From positions 1,550,001 through 1,614,000 of the forward strand of contig CP019169.1 of NCBI GenBank assembly GCA_001953215.1: DNA of 64,000 bases. Reading direction: 5' to 3'. The translations under genes and the position numbers were made by a program. This document shows positions 20,870-29,436 of the stretch, piece by piece (within the stretch, counting starts at the first letter, position 1; each line of letters starts with the position of its first letter). The notes under the pieces were generated by a model. The model saw nothing but the letters and a program-made list of their open reading frames with translations. It searched no databases and was not told the origin of the DNA. This stretch comes from Betaproteobacteria bacterium GR16-43. GTDB taxonomy: Bacteria > Pseudomonadota > Gammaproteobacteria > Burkholderiales > Usitatibacteraceae.

Positions 20870-22254
20870 GCGTGAAGGGCGGGCAGGGGAGAGGCGGCGA
20901 CGCCGCGCGCGGAAAGGGCGGCGGCGACGCGAAAGCAGAGGTCCTCGCGCCATGGCGCGGCGATGACCTGTACGCCGATCGGCAGCGACCCGGATCGCAG
21001 GATCGGCGCGGCCACGACAGGTAACCCGATGCACGAGATCGGCTGCGTGAGCAGGCCCATGCTGGGCCGCAGCGGAACGCGGCCCGATTCGAGGTCGAGC
21101 CACTCGGTGCCGATGGGGGTCGCAGCGCACGGCGTGGCCGCGGCGATGAAGACATCGGTGTTCGCGAAGTGCGATCGCACGGCCTCGCGATAGAGCGCCC
21201 GGATGCGTTGCGCCTGCACGTACCAGGCGGCGGGGACGAGCGCGCCGGCGAGGAAGCGGTCGCGCGACAGCGGCTCCATGTCGCCGCGCCGGAGCTTGAG
21301 ATCCTCGAGGTGCAGGTTGCCGCCTTCCGAAGCCCCGATGATGAAGGCCGCGGCGCGGCCCAGCGCTGCCTCGGCCCACGTGACGGTCTTCGTGACGTGC
21401 AGCGCCTTGCACGCGATGTCGACCGCGGCCTTCGCGTCGGCCGTGAGGTTCGCCTCGAACCAGCCGCCGAGGCGCGCGATGCGCACATCCTCGAGATCCC
21501 CATCGAGCGAATCGCTCACCGGTTCGGGTGCGCGCTGGGCGCAGGCCGGATCGTTCGCATCCTCGCCCTGCAGCGCGTCGTAGGCGGCGGCAAGGTCGCG
21601 CAGGTCGGCGGCGATGGGTCCGAGGTGATCGAGGCTCGCGACGAACGGAAACGAACCGGATCGCGAGAGGCGGCCGTACGTCGGCTTCAGCCCCCACACA
21701 CCGCACAGCGAGGCGGGAACGCGGATCGAGCCATTCGTGTCGGAAGCGAGCGTGATCGGCACGAGCCGGGCGGCGGCAGCGGCGCCCGACCCGCCCGAAG
21801 AACCGCCGGCGATGCGCTCCGGATCGTGCGGATTGCGCGTCGGCCCGTAGTGCGTGTTCTCGGTGGTGAAGCCGTAGGCGAACTCGTCCATGTTGAGCGT
21901 GCCGACGAGCACGGCGCCCGCGTCCTTCATGCGCGTGACGAGCTTCGCATCCGCCTTCGCGGGTGCATGCGAGGCATGGACCTTCGAGCCCGCGAGCGTG
22001 GCCAGGCCCGTGACGTCGAAGAGATTCTTCACCGCGTAAGGCACGCCGGCGAGCGGCGGCAGGGATTGCCCGGCCGCGCGGGCCTTGTCGACGGCACGCG
22101 CTTCGGCGCGCGCCCGATCCGCCGTGACCGCCGTGAACGCATTCACCTGCGGATTGATCCGGGCGATGCCGGCCAGCGTGCGTTCGACGATCGCTTCGGC
22201 CTTCACCGCCCCGTCGCGAATCGATTGCGCGATGCCGAGCGCCGTCTCGCTCAC
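20866..22254 (-). CDS. atzE: AtzE-type amidohydrolase (1-carboxybiuret hydrolase catalytic subunit)
   Basis: This amidase-signature enzyme has 462 residues. The catalytic triad is visible as Lys76 in PYAVKNLFD, the cis-Ser in GGSSGGSG near 152, and nucleophile Ser176 in DTNGSIRVP. AtzE works as a complex with AtzG and deaminates 1-carboxybiuret. The identification rests on the AtzG gene overlapping immediately upstream and the AtzH gene overlapping downstream. Taken alone, the protein could be called a GatA-like amidase. Start codon overlaps the atzG stop by 4 bp. Confidence 0.9.
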   Translation of the reverse strand: MSETALGIAQSIRDGAVKAEAIVERTLAGIARINPQVNAFTAVTADRARAEARAVDKARAAGQSLPPLAGVPYAVKNLFDVTGLATLAGSKVHASHAPAKADAKLVTRMKDAGAVLVGTLNMDEFAYGFTTENTHYGPTRNPHDPERIAGGSSGGSGAAAAARLVPITLASDTNGSIRVPASLCGVWGLKPTYGRLSRSGSFPFVASLDHLGPIAADLRDLAAAYDALQGEDANDPACAQRAPEPVSDSLDGDLEDVRIARLGGWFEANLTADAKAAVDIACKALHVTKTVTWAEAALGRAAAFIIGASEGGNLHLEDLKLRRGDMEPLSRDRFLAGALVPAAWYVQAQRIRALYREAVRSHFANTDVFIAAATPCAATPIGTEWLDLESGRVPLRPSMGLLTQPISCIGLPVVAAPILRSGSLPIGVQVIAAPWREDLCFRVAAALSARGVAASPLPALHA

Positions 22255-22433
22255 GGCTCGAACACCGGGGCCGGTTCGTCGTCGGGCTCGATCGGCACCG
22301 CGAGCATCGGCGCGGCGATCTCCGCGAGGCGTTCGAACTGCAGGATCACGCGGTCGCGCTCCTCGCCCTTCAGCGTGAGGCCCTGCAGCGCACAGGCCGC
22401 GTCGACGTAGGCGGGAACCTTCTTGTTCGCCAT
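22251..22433 (-). CDS. atzG: AtzG-like subunit (DUF4089)
   Basis: This is a 60-residue helical protein, the small partner that stabilises AtzE, related to GatC. The segment [12 protein letters not shown] followed by [15 protein letters not shown] matches the DUF4089/AtzG pattern, and the acidic Pro-rich end is typical. It begins directly after the ATPase stop and overlaps atzE by 4 bp, which fits equimolar synthesis of the complex. Confidence 0.9.
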   Translation of the reverse strand: MANKKVPAYVDAACALQGLTLKGEERDRVILQFERLAEIAAPMLAVPIEPDDEPAPVFEP

Positions 22434-23258
22434 CTAGCGGCGGACCTCGCGCTGGAAGACTTCGAGGCTGTGCTTCTTGGCGGCGATGAAGGAAGGCGAG
22501 GTGAGCGTCTCCACCGTGCGGGGTCTCGGGTCACCGTAGCGCAGGATCTCGGCCACTTTCGTGGGCCGCTTGGTGAGCAGCAGCACTTCGTCGGCGAGGT
22601 ACACCGCCTCCTCGAGGTCGTGCGAGACCAGCATCATCGTGGTTCCGGTGGCGATGAAAACCTCCTGCAGTTTCTCGCGGATGAAGAGCGTCATCTCGTA
22701 GTCTAGCGCCGAGAAGGGCTCGTCGAGGAACAGCACCTCCGGATGGGGCGCCAGCGCCCGCATGATCGAGGCCGTCTGCTGCTGGCCGCCCGACATCTCG
22801 TACGGGTAGCGCTTCAAGTCGAACTTCACGTCGAACGAGGCCACGAGCTCCTCCAGGCGCCGGTCGACTTCGTGCTTGGACTTGCCCTCCAGCTTCAGCG
22901 GATACGCGATGTTGTCGATCGTGCGCATCCACGGGAACATCGCCTCGCGGTAGTTCTGGAACACGTAGCCGATCTTGGTTTCGGCGAGCGACTTGCCGTC
23001 GAACAGGATCTCGCCCTTGTCGATCGGGATGAGGCCCGAGATCATGTTGATCAGCGTGGACTTGCCGCAGCCATTGGGTCCGAAGACCGAGACGATCTTG
23101 CCCTTCGGGATGTCGAGGTCGAAGTTCTCGTAGAGCGGCCATCCGGCGAAGAACTTGGTGAGGCCGCGGATCGTGATGTGCGTCCCGGTAGGGCCGGGCA
23201 CGAAGGGAGCCTCCGGCGGATCGGGTTCGAACGGGGGATTCACCACGCGCGCGTTCAT
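22434..23258 (-). CDS. ABC transporter ATP-binding protein, nitrate/sulfonate/taurine type
   Basis: This 274-residue ATPase belongs to the TauB/SsuB group. Walker A is GPNGCGKST, the Q-loop is YVFQNYRE, the signature is MSGGQQQ, Walker B is VLFLDEPFSALD and the switch His is in LVSHDLEEA. The first 25 residues are a Pro-rich extension. The ATG at 23258 overlaps the permease stop by 4 bp. It energises uptake by the transporter encoded by this and the next two genes upstream. Placement inside the atz-type operon suggests a urea-derivative or related nitrogen substrate. Confidence 0.93.
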   Translation of the reverse strand: MNARVVNPPFEPDPPEAPFVPGPTGTHITIRGLTKFFAGWPLYENFDLDIPKGKIVSVFGPNGCGKSTLINMISGLIPIDKGEILFDGKSLAETKIGYVFQNYREAMFPWMRTIDNIAYPLKLEGKSKHEVDRRLEELVASFDVKFDLKRYPYEMSGGQQQTASIMRALAPHPEVLFLDEPFSALDYEMTLFIREKLQEVFIATGTTMMLVSHDLEEAVYLADEVLLLTKRPTKVAEILRYGDPRPRTVETLTSPSFIAAKKHSLEVFQREVRR

Positions 23259-24013
23259 CGCCCGCTCCAGTGCACGATCCGGCGTTCGATGAAGAGGAAG
23301 AGCACGTTCAGCACGTAGCCCAGCACGCCGGCGGCCAGTATCGCCGCGTACATGCTCTTCACGTTGAGCACCTGCTGCGCATCGATGATGCGGTGGCCGA
23401 GGCCGTTGTCGCTGCCGATGAACATCTCGGCCACGATCACGATCACGAGCGCCATCGACACGGCGCTGCGCAGCCCCACGAACGTGGGCTGCAGGCTCTC
23501 CCACACGAGCACGTCCTTGAAGATCTGCCAGCGATTGGCGCCCATCACCTTCGCCGCCATGACGCGCTGCTTCCTCGCGTTGATCACGCCGTACGCGCTG
23601 TTGAACACCACCAGCAGGAAAGCGCCGAACGCGGCGATGGCGATCTTGTTGATGTCGGAGACGCCGAAGATGAGGAGGAACAAGGGGATCAGCGCGGAGG
23701 ACGGCGTGGAGCGGAAGAAGTCGATCAGGAACTCGACGCTGCGATAGGCGCGCTCGTTGCTGCCCAGCACGATGCCCAGGGGCACGCCCAGCACCGCGGC
23801 GATCGTGAAGGCCTGCAGCGTGCGCTTCACGGTGACGGCGAAGTCCGTGAGCAGCGGGCCGCCGGCGAGGCCGCTCACGAGGGCCGTGAGCGCGTCCCAC
23901 GGCGCGGGCAGCAGGATCGCCTTGATGAAACCCGCGCGCACCACGAGATCCCAGGCGACAAAGAGCAACACGGGCCCCACGAAGGGGAGGGCCCGGCCCC
24001 AGTTGGCCTTCAT
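23255..24013 (-). CDS. ABC transporter permease, nitrate/sulfonate/taurine type
   Basis: This 252-residue membrane protein has about six transmembrane helices and the cytoplasmic EAA-type loop (VMGANRWQIFKDVLV) that docks with the ATPase. It is of the TauC/SsuC family. Start and stop overlap the neighbouring genes by 4 bp each. A homodimer probably forms the channel, since only one permease is encoded. Confidence 0.93.
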   Translation of the reverse strand: MKANWGRALPFVGPVLLFVAWDLVVRAGFIKAILLPAPWDALTALVSGLAGGPLLTDFAVTVKRTLQAFTIAAVLGVPLGIVLGSNERAYRSVEFLIDFFRSTPSSALIPLFLLIFGVSDINKIAIAAFGAFLLVVFNSAYGVINARKQRVMAAKVMGANRWQIFKDVLVWESLQPTFVGLRSAVSMALVIVIVAEMFIGSDNGLGHRIIDAQQVLNVKSMYAAILAAGVLGYVLNVLFLFIERRIVHWSGR

Positions 24014-24990
24014 GCTTTGTACAGCAGCGTGTTCACGTCCACCTTCTGCGAGAAGATGCCCTTCTCCGTGAACAGGTCGTAGAACTTCTGGAAGTACGCG
24101 ATCGAGCTCGCGTTGAACTCGGTGTAGGGCATGTACGAAGCGAGCGGCACCTCCTGGGTGAGCGGGCCCTCGATGGCGGTGTAGCCCTTCATGAAGGTGC
24201 GCGCTTCATCCGGCTTCGCGCGCACCAGCTCCACGCCCTTCACGTACGCCGCCATGTACTTCTTCGTGGCCTCGGGATTCTTTGCGATGAACTCGCTCGT
24301 GAGGGTCGCCGCGCCGCCGTGCCAGGGCGCCAGGGGGTCGCCCAGGATGTACTTCGCGACGACGCCGGCCTCGATGATCTTCGTCGTGCCGTTCATGCGC
24401 CCGATCGTGCCGGTGGGCTCGAGGGTGTAGCACGCGTCCACCTGGCCCGCCGCGATGGCGGCCACGTGCTGGCCGATCGGAAGCTCCATCACCGTCACGT
24501 TCTTCGCGCCCGCGCGCTCGAGCATCGTCTTGGCGAGCGTCACGTTCTGGATGCCGGGGCCGGAGGCGATGCGCTTGCCGGACAACTCGCCGATCGTCTT
24601 GTAGTTCGTGTTCGCCGGCGCGATGAACTCGTCCAGCACGAACTTCGCGTTGCTGGGATTGGTGCAGAAGATCTTGAAGAGGCCGGGCTGCGCGATGGCG
24701 CCGATGGCGAGGTTGGCCGAGCCCGTGCCGTTGGCGCTGCCGTCGGAACGACCCGAGAGCATCGCCTCCATCACCTGCTGGGCTCCGGCGAACTTGATCG
24801 GCTCCACGTCGAGGCCGGCTTCCTTGAAGTAGCCCTTCTCGATCGCCGCGTAGAACGGCAGGCCCGAGGCGATGGGCCAGTAGCCGACGCGGATCTTCGG
24901 CCCCGCCTGCGCGCGTACGATCGCGGGCGCTCCGGCGATCACGGTTCCTGCAAGTGCGGCTCGAAGGAAATTTCGGCGGGGCGCTCTCAT
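24010..24990 (-). CDS. ABC transporter substrate-binding protein, NMT1/THI5-like
   Basis: This 326-residue periplasmic receptor starts with a twin-arginine-like signal (RRNFLRAALAG, cleavage near VRAQ), so export by Tat is possible. The mature part begins IRVGYWPIASGLPFYAAIEKG, typical of the SsuA/TauA/NMT1 family. The ligand is unknown. The company of allophanate and carboxybiuret hydrolases suggests a small amide or ureide. It overlaps genes on both sides by 4 bp. Confidence 0.93.
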   Translation of the reverse strand: MRAPRRNFLRAALAGTVIAGAPAIVRAQAGPKIRVGYWPIASGLPFYAAIEKGYFKEAGLDVEPIKFAGAQQVMEAMLSGRSDGSANGTGSANLAIGAIAQPGLFKIFCTNPSNAKFVLDEFIAPANTNYKTIGELSGKRIASGPGIQNVTLAKTMLERAGAKNVTVMELPIGQHVAAIAAGQVDACYTLEPTGTIGRMNGTTKIIEAGVVAKYILGDPLAPWHGGAATLTSEFIAKNPEATKKYMAAYVKGVELVRAKPDEARTFMKGYTAIEGPLTQEVPLASYMPYTEFNASSIAYFQKFYDLFTEKGIFSQKVDVNTLLYKA

Positions 24991-26825
24991 GACGTCTCCT
25001 TTTGGGGGGCTCGGGGACTGCGGGATTCGAGATAGGCTCGCCAGCCCCCGAAGCGCGAGATGTCTTCGGCGCCGGTGCTGGCGGATGCTTCGCAGAGGAA
25101 GCCCTGCACGCGCGAGCCGTCGTCGAGCTCGAGCGTTCCGATGCAGAGCGGCGCGGGAATGCCGGCCACGAAGCCGCCGAACGCCGGCATCGGGAGCTCC
25201 CAGACTTCGACCGCGATGCGGTGGCCTTCGGCGGCCGTGCGCACGAGGCCGGGCTTCGGAGGCGTGGTGGCGGGCAGTGCGTAGAGGCGGTAGTGCGGAG
25301 CGGTGCGCGTGGAACGCACGAGCCTCGCGCCGCGGTCCGTGAGCTCGCGATTGAGCGGTAGGCCGTGCAAGTGCGCGCCGACGACCGCGAGTTGCGCGAC
25401 ATCGCCGCGTGCCGCGAGCGGCTCGGGTGTCGCCATCGGCACACCGGTCGCGCCGAGCGGGAGTCCGGACTTTGCATGGAAGCGCTGCGCGAGGGCGGCG
25501 AGCATGAGGTCGCTGCCCGCGCGCGCCAGCAGCGTGATGCCGCTGGGCAATCCGTCGGGGCGCATCGAGGACGGCACCGCGATCGCCGCGAGGTCGAGGA
25601 GGTTCGCGAAGTTCGTGTACGTGCCCAGCCGCCGATTCAGCTCGATCGGATCGGCCATCACCGCCGCGATCGTGTAGGCCGTCGGCGCGGTCGGCACCAC
25701 GAGCACGTCGCACGAAGACCACAGCGGGGCGAGTTGCGCGCGCAGCACATCGAGGCGCGCTTCCGCGGCGAAGGTATCGGTGGCCGAGTATTCGCGGCCG
25801 CGCTCCAGGATCCTTCGCACGATCGGATGGACGGCGTCGGCATGCGCGTCGAAGAACGCCCGGATGCCCGCGTGGCGCTCGGCCACGCGCGGGCCGTCGT
25901 AGAGCGAATCGGCGACCTCCCGCCACGGCGCGAAGTCGATCTCGCGGGGCGTGCCTCCGAGGGTCCGCAGGCGTCGCACCGCTTCGGCAAACGCGGCCTT
26001 CGCGAGGCCATCTCCGAAGAACTCGAGATCGGCCGCACGCGGGATCGCAAACGTGAATCCTTCCCGCAGCGTGGGCCGGTCGAGAGGCAACGCGCGCGCG
26101 CAGGGGTCGTGCGCATCCAAGCGAGCCGCGACCTGGAAGACGCGCGCCGCATCGGCCACCGTGAGCGCGAAGATCGAGACGCAATCGAGCGACCGGCAGG
26201 CGGGGACCACACCCCGCGTCGAAAGCAGGCCGCGCGAAGGCTTCCATCCGACGAGGTTGTTCAGGCCCGCGGGCACGCGCCCCGATCCGGCCGTGTCCGT
26301 GCCGAGCGAGAAGTGCACGAGGCCTTTCGCGACCGCGACCGCCGAGCCGGAGCTCGATCCTCCGGAAACGAATTCCGGCTTGAACGTATTCGCCGGCGCT
26401 CCGTGCGGAGAGCGCGTGCCGACGAGCCCGGTGGCGAACTGGTCGAGGTTGGTCTTTCCCACCGCGATCGCGCCCGCGGCTTCGAGCCCCGCCACCACGA
26501 AGGCCGATTCAGCCGGTTCGTACGCGAATTCCGGGCAGGCCGCGGTGGTGGCGAGCCCGGCGCAATCGATGTTGTCCTTCACACCGAACAGCGCTCCGAA
26601 CACGGGCGAGGCGAGGGCGCGCTGCGGATCGTCGCGCAACTGGGTGTCCAAGTCCGACGCGCGTTCCCTCAGTCGCGTGGCCGCATGCGTGGCGATCCAG
26701 ATGGGCGCCGCACGATCGTCCGCATTTCGCGCGAGCCACGCCTCCACGACATCCGAGGGGCGCAGTTGCCCCGCGCGATAGGCATCGTGCAAGGCGGCGA
26801 TGGTGATGGGGATCGGGGGGGCCAT
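24987..26825 (-). CDS. atzF: Allophanate hydrolase
   Basis: This amidase-signature enzyme hydrolyses allophanate to ammonia and CO2, the last step of cyanurate or urea-amidolyase pathways. The 612 residues contain an N-terminal amidase domain (Lys83 in FGVKDNID, cis-Ser in SGGSSSGS, nucleophile Ser181 in TAGSGRVPA) and a C-terminal domain from about residue 470 with PAFGGFVAGIPAPLCIG. Both domains match AtzF/DUR1 allophanate hydrolases in full length. Start at 26825 is used; an earlier in-frame start at 26849 would lie inside the operator palindrome. It is the first gene of the eight-gene operon. Confidence 0.93.
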   Translation of the reverse strand: MAPPIPITIAALHDAYRAGQLRPSDVVEAWLARNADDRAAPIWIATHAATRLRERASDLDTQLRDDPQRALASPVFGALFGVKDNIDCAGLATTAACPEFAYEPAESAFVVAGLEAAGAIAVGKTNLDQFATGLVGTRSPHGAPANTFKPEFVSGGSSSGSAVAVAKGLVHFSLGTDTAGSGRVPAGLNNLVGWKPSRGLLSTRGVVPACRSLDCVSIFALTVADAARVFQVAARLDAHDPCARALPLDRPTLREGFTFAIPRAADLEFFGDGLAKAAFAEAVRRLRTLGGTPREIDFAPWREVADSLYDGPRVAERHAGIRAFFDAHADAVHPIVRRILERGREYSATDTFAAEARLDVLRAQLAPLWSSCDVLVVPTAPTAYTIAAVMADPIELNRRLGTYTNFANLLDLAAIAVPSSMRPDGLPSGITLLARAGSDLMLAALAQRFHAKSGLPLGATGVPMATPEPLAARGDVAQLAVVGAHLHGLPLNRELTDRGARLVRSTRTAPHYRLYALPATTPPKPGLVRTAAEGHRIAVEVWELPMPAFGGFVAGIPAPLCIGTLELDDGSRVQGFLCEASASTGAEDISRFGGWRAYLESRSPRAPQKETS

Positions 26826-26837
26826 TCGCTCGGGATC

Positions 26838-26863
26838 GCTGGTATACAAGTTCGGATACCAGC
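26838..26863. promoter_or_regulatory. Palindromic operator candidate, GCTGGTAT-N10-ATACCAGC
   Basis: Eight-base arms at 26838-26845 and 26856-26863 are exact inverted copies. The site covers the predicted transcription start of the atz-type operon and ends 12 bp before the allophanate hydrolase start codon. The inner GGTATACAAG resembles half sites of GntR/FCD regulators, so the regulator encoded at the end of the operon is the likeliest ligand. That assignment is inference. Confidence 0.6.
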
Positions 26864-26876
26864 AAGGCCCATGCCA
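26862..26876 (-). promoter_or_regulatory. Sigma-54-like promoter of the atz-type operon
   Basis: On the minus strand the bases read TGGCATG, four bases, TTGC, one mismatch from TGGCACG-N4-TTGC with correct spacing. The predicted start is near 26850, 25 nt before the first start codon. NtrC-like boxes lie upstream at distances typical for enhancer-dependent promoters. Confidence 0.6.
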
Positions 26877-26949
26877 CCGGGCGGCCCATTTCCAAGGCGC
26901 GTGCGATCAAGGAGTTACGCAAGACGTGGGTGCGCACTCGCGCGGTTTC

Positions 26950-26996
26950 GCACCATGCCCGTGGTGCGCCGCAAGACCGGTGCACCGATTCGGCGC
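26950..26996. promoter_or_regulatory. Two degenerate NtrC-like boxes
   Basis: GCAC-N7-GTGG at 26950-26964 and GCAC-N7-GCGC at 26982-26996 each differ by one base from the GCAC-N7-GTGC NtrC core. Their centres are 32 bp apart and about 107 and 139 bp upstream of the predicted sigma-54 start. This equals the layout at E. coli glnAp2. The individual matches are weak in GC-rich DNA. Confidence 0.4.
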
Positions 26997-27023
26997 CCGC
27001 GGCACTTCCTATAACCTGTCGGG

Positions 27024-28181
27024 ATGAGCGCACCTTCTTCGAAGCCCCTCGCGGGCGTGAAAGCCGTCGAGTTCTGCCAGGTCGCCGCGGGCCCGTTCTG
27101 CGGCATGTTGCTCGCCGACTATGGCGCCGATGTCGTGAAGGTCGAGCCGCCCGAAGGCGACGCCATGCGCCAGTGGCCGCCGGTGAGCAACGGCTACAGC
27201 GAGAACTTCGCGTCGATCAACCGGGGGAAGCGTTCGGTTGCCCTCGACCTCAAGGATCCGGCGAGCCGCGATTTCGCGCGGGCCCTCGTGCTCGAAGCGG
27301 ACGTGCTGATCGAGAACAACCGCCCCGGCGTGATGGGCCGCCTGGGCCTGGGCTGGGACTGGTTCGCCGCGCGCAAGCCCTCTCTCGTCTACTGCTCGAT
27401 CTCCGCGTTCGGGCAGGTGGGCCCACGCTCGGCCGAGGGCGGCTTCGATCTCACCATCCAGGCCGCGAGCGGCGTGATGAGCGTGACCGGTGAACCCGAT
27501 GGCGCGCCGGTGAAGTGCGGCGTGCCGCTCTCCGATTTCGCCTCGGGCCTGTACGCGGCCTTCACCATCGCGGCGAAGATCGCGCAGGTTCGCGCGGGCG
27601 GACCCGGGGGCACGATCGACGTCCCGATGTTCGCGACCACGCTGGCCATCGCGGCGCTGCAGACGAGCGAGTACTTCGGCACCGGGAAGAACCCGCGCAA
27701 GCTCGGTTCCGCGCATCCGCGCAACGCGCCGTACCAGGCGTATCGCGCGGCGGATGGATTCTTCGCGATCGCCGCGGGCAACCAGAAGCTGTGGCAATCG
27801 GTGTGCGCGGTCATCGAGGCGCCGGAACTCGCGAACGACGAGCGCTTCACCAACCCGACGCTGCGCGCGAAGAACCAGGCGGCGCTGAAGGAGATCCTCG
27901 AAGCGAAGTTCGCGGCGTCGCCCAGTGCCACGTGGCTCGCGAAGTTCCGCGAGGCCGGCGTGCCCGGTGCGCCGATCAACGGATACGCCGAAGCGCTTGC
28001 CGACCCGCAGGCCGGATTCCTCGGCCTCGTACAACCTGCCACGCTGCCCGGCGGCCGCGAGACGCGCACCGTGGGCTGCCCGGTACGCCTCGACGGCGAA
28101 GCGGTGGCCGTCTCGAACCGTTACCCCGCGTTGGGCGAGGACACGGCAGAATTGCGCAACCGGATGGAGGGCAAATCATGA
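27024..28181 (+). CDS. CaiB/BaiF family CoA-transferase
   Basis: This class III CoA-transferase has 385 residues. The N-terminal LAGVKAVEFCQVAAGPFCGMLLADYGADVVKVEPPEGD and the AsxxNRGKRSVALDLK segment are family signatures, and the catalytic Asp is expected in ENNRPGVMGRLGLG-adjacent sequence. It moves CoA from one acyl-CoA to another organic acid. The stop overlaps the start of the thiol dioxygenase gene (ATGA). In Advenella an enzyme of this class activates 3-sulfinopropionate made by a thiol dioxygenase, which suggests the same role here. Confidence 0.9.
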   Translation: MSAPSSKPLAGVKAVEFCQVAAGPFCGMLLADYGADVVKVEPPEGDAMRQWPPVSNGYSENFASINRGKRSVALDLKDPASRDFARALVLEADVLIENNRPGVMGRLGLGWDWFAARKPSLVYCSISAFGQVGPRSAEGGFDLTIQAASGVMSVTGEPDGAPVKCGVPLSDFASGLYAAFTIAAKIAQVRAGGPGGTIDVPMFATTLAIAALQTSEYFGTGKNPRKLGSAHPRNAPYQAYRAADGFFAIAAGNQKLWQSVCAVIEAPELANDERFTNPTLRAKNQAALKEILEAKFAASPSATWLAKFREAGVPGAPINGYAEALADPQAGFLGLVQPATLPGGRETRTVGCPVRLDGEAVAVSNRYPALGEDTAELRNRMEGKS

Positions 28182-28726
28182 ACAGACTGGACCGGTTCGT
28201 CTCGGGCATCACGAAGGTCGTCGAGGAAGAGAAGGCCGAGCCGAAGATCCTCGCGCGCGCCTCGGCGCTGCTCTCCGACTTGATCGCGCACGACGACTGG
28301 CTGGACGAGGAGTACACCGTCCCCGGCACCGATACCTACCGCCAGTACCTGCTCTACAAGGATCCGAAGGATCGCTTCTCGGTGATCAGCTTCGTGTGGG
28401 GCCCGGGCCAGAAGACGCCGGTGCACGACCACACGGTGTGGGGCCTGGTCGGCGTGATGCGCGGAGCCGAGCGTTGCGAGGAGTTCACGCGCGATGCGAG
28501 CGGGTGCGCGAAGCCGCTGGGCTACGAGCACATCCTGAAGCAAGGCCAGGTGGAAGCGGTGTCGCCCACGGTCGGAGACATCCACACGGTGGCCAACGCG
28601 CTCACCGACCGGGCCTCGATCAGCATCCACGTCTACGGCGCCGACATCGGCCGCGTGAAGCGCCACTGGTTCGATCCCGCCACCGGCGAAGCGCGGGAGT
28701 TCATCTCCGGCTATTCGAACGCCTGA
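28178..28726 (+). CDS. Thiol dioxygenase, probable 3-mercaptopropionate dioxygenase
   Basis: This 182-residue cupin oxidises a small thiol to a sulfinic acid with O2 and Fe(II). The three-His iron site is His83 and His85 in PVHDH and His136 in GDIHTV. The second-sphere Ser-His-Tyr triad is present as Ser149, His151, Tyr153 (SIHVY). TYRQYLLY has Gln where mammalian cysteine dioxygenase has Arg-type recognition, as in bacterial Gln-type 3-mercaptopropionate dioxygenases. A Gly takes the place of the crosslinked Cys. It overlaps the CoA-transferase stop and shares bases with the hydratase start. Confidence 0.85.
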   Translation: MNRLDRFVSGITKVVEEEKAEPKILARASALLSDLIAHDDWLDEEYTVPGTDTYRQYLLYKDPKDRFSVISFVWGPGQKTPVHDHTVWGLVGVMRGAERCEEFTRDASGCAKPLGYEHILKQGQVEAVSPTVGDIHTVANALTDRASISIHVYGADIGRVKRHWFDPATGEAREFISGYSNA

Positions 28727-29436
28727 TGGTCCGTGCCTCGACGCGCGAGGGCGTGGCAACCCTCGGCCTCGACCGCGCAGACAAGGGCAACGCGCTCTCG
28801 GTCGAGATGGTCGCCGCACTTCACGCGGCGATCGATGCGGCGATCGCGGACCCCGCGGTCCATACCCTCGTCTTCGGCGGCGCGGGCGCGCACTTCTGCA
28901 CCGGCTTCGATCTCTCGTCGCTCGAGGCCGAAACCGACGCGACGCTGGCCGACCGATTCATCGCGCTCGAGAAGCTGCTGCAAGCCGTGTGGCACGCGCC
29001 CGTGCGCACCATCGCGCTCGCGCAAGGCCGTACGTGGGGCGCCGGCGCGGACCTCTTCGCTTCGTGCGACGTGCGGGTCGCGCACGACGACACGACGATC
29101 CGCTTTCCGGGCTCGGCCTTCGGCATCGTCCTGGGGACGCGCCGGCTCGTCGAAGCCATCGGCTGGGACCGCGCACGGCCGCTCGTGACCGAAGGTGCCG
29201 CGTGCGATGCCGCCGAAGCGCTGCGCTGCGGCATCGCGACGCGGGTCGGCATCGAGGCATGGCTGGCCGAACCGGCGAATCCCCCCGCGATCGATCGTGA
29301 AACGTTCGCTGCGATTCGTGCAGTCGCGCGCGGCGATCATCGAAGCGAGGATCTCGCGAGCCTCACCGCCTCGGCGCGCAGGCCGGGCTTGAAGCAGCGG
29401 ATCGTCGACTACCGGGCCCGGTTGAAGAAGGGCTAG
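28726..29436 (+). CDS. Enoyl-CoA hydratase/isomerase family protein
   Basis: This crotonase-fold protein has 236 residues, slightly short for the family. The oxyanion motifs are visible in GAGAHFCTGFDLSS and in GRTWGAGADLFASCD. The usual two catalytic Glu positions are not both obvious, so hydratase activity is unproven. The start ATG at 28726 overlaps the dioxygenase stop (TGATG). Its stop overlaps the stop of the convergent TPR gene. It completes a three-gene operon and may act on the CoA thioester made by the transferase. Confidence 0.88.
   Translation: MVRASTREGVATLGLDRADKGNALSVEMVAALHAAIDAAIADPAVHTLVFGGAGAHFCTGFDLSSLEAETDATLADRFIALEKLLQAVWHAPVRTIALAQGRTWGAGADLFASCDVRVAHDDTTIRFPGSAFGIVLGTRRLVEAIGWDRARPLVTEGAACDAAEALRCGIATRVGIEAWLAEPANPPAIDRETFAAIRAVARGDHRSEDLASLTASARRPGLKQRIVDYRARLKKG

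Noticed and set aside
26950-26967. GCACCA-N6-TGGTGC as a canonical NtrC palindrome
   Set aside because: The half-site spacing is 3 bp too wide for NtrC. Only the degenerate GCAC-N7-GTGG reading of the left part fits, and it is scored low.
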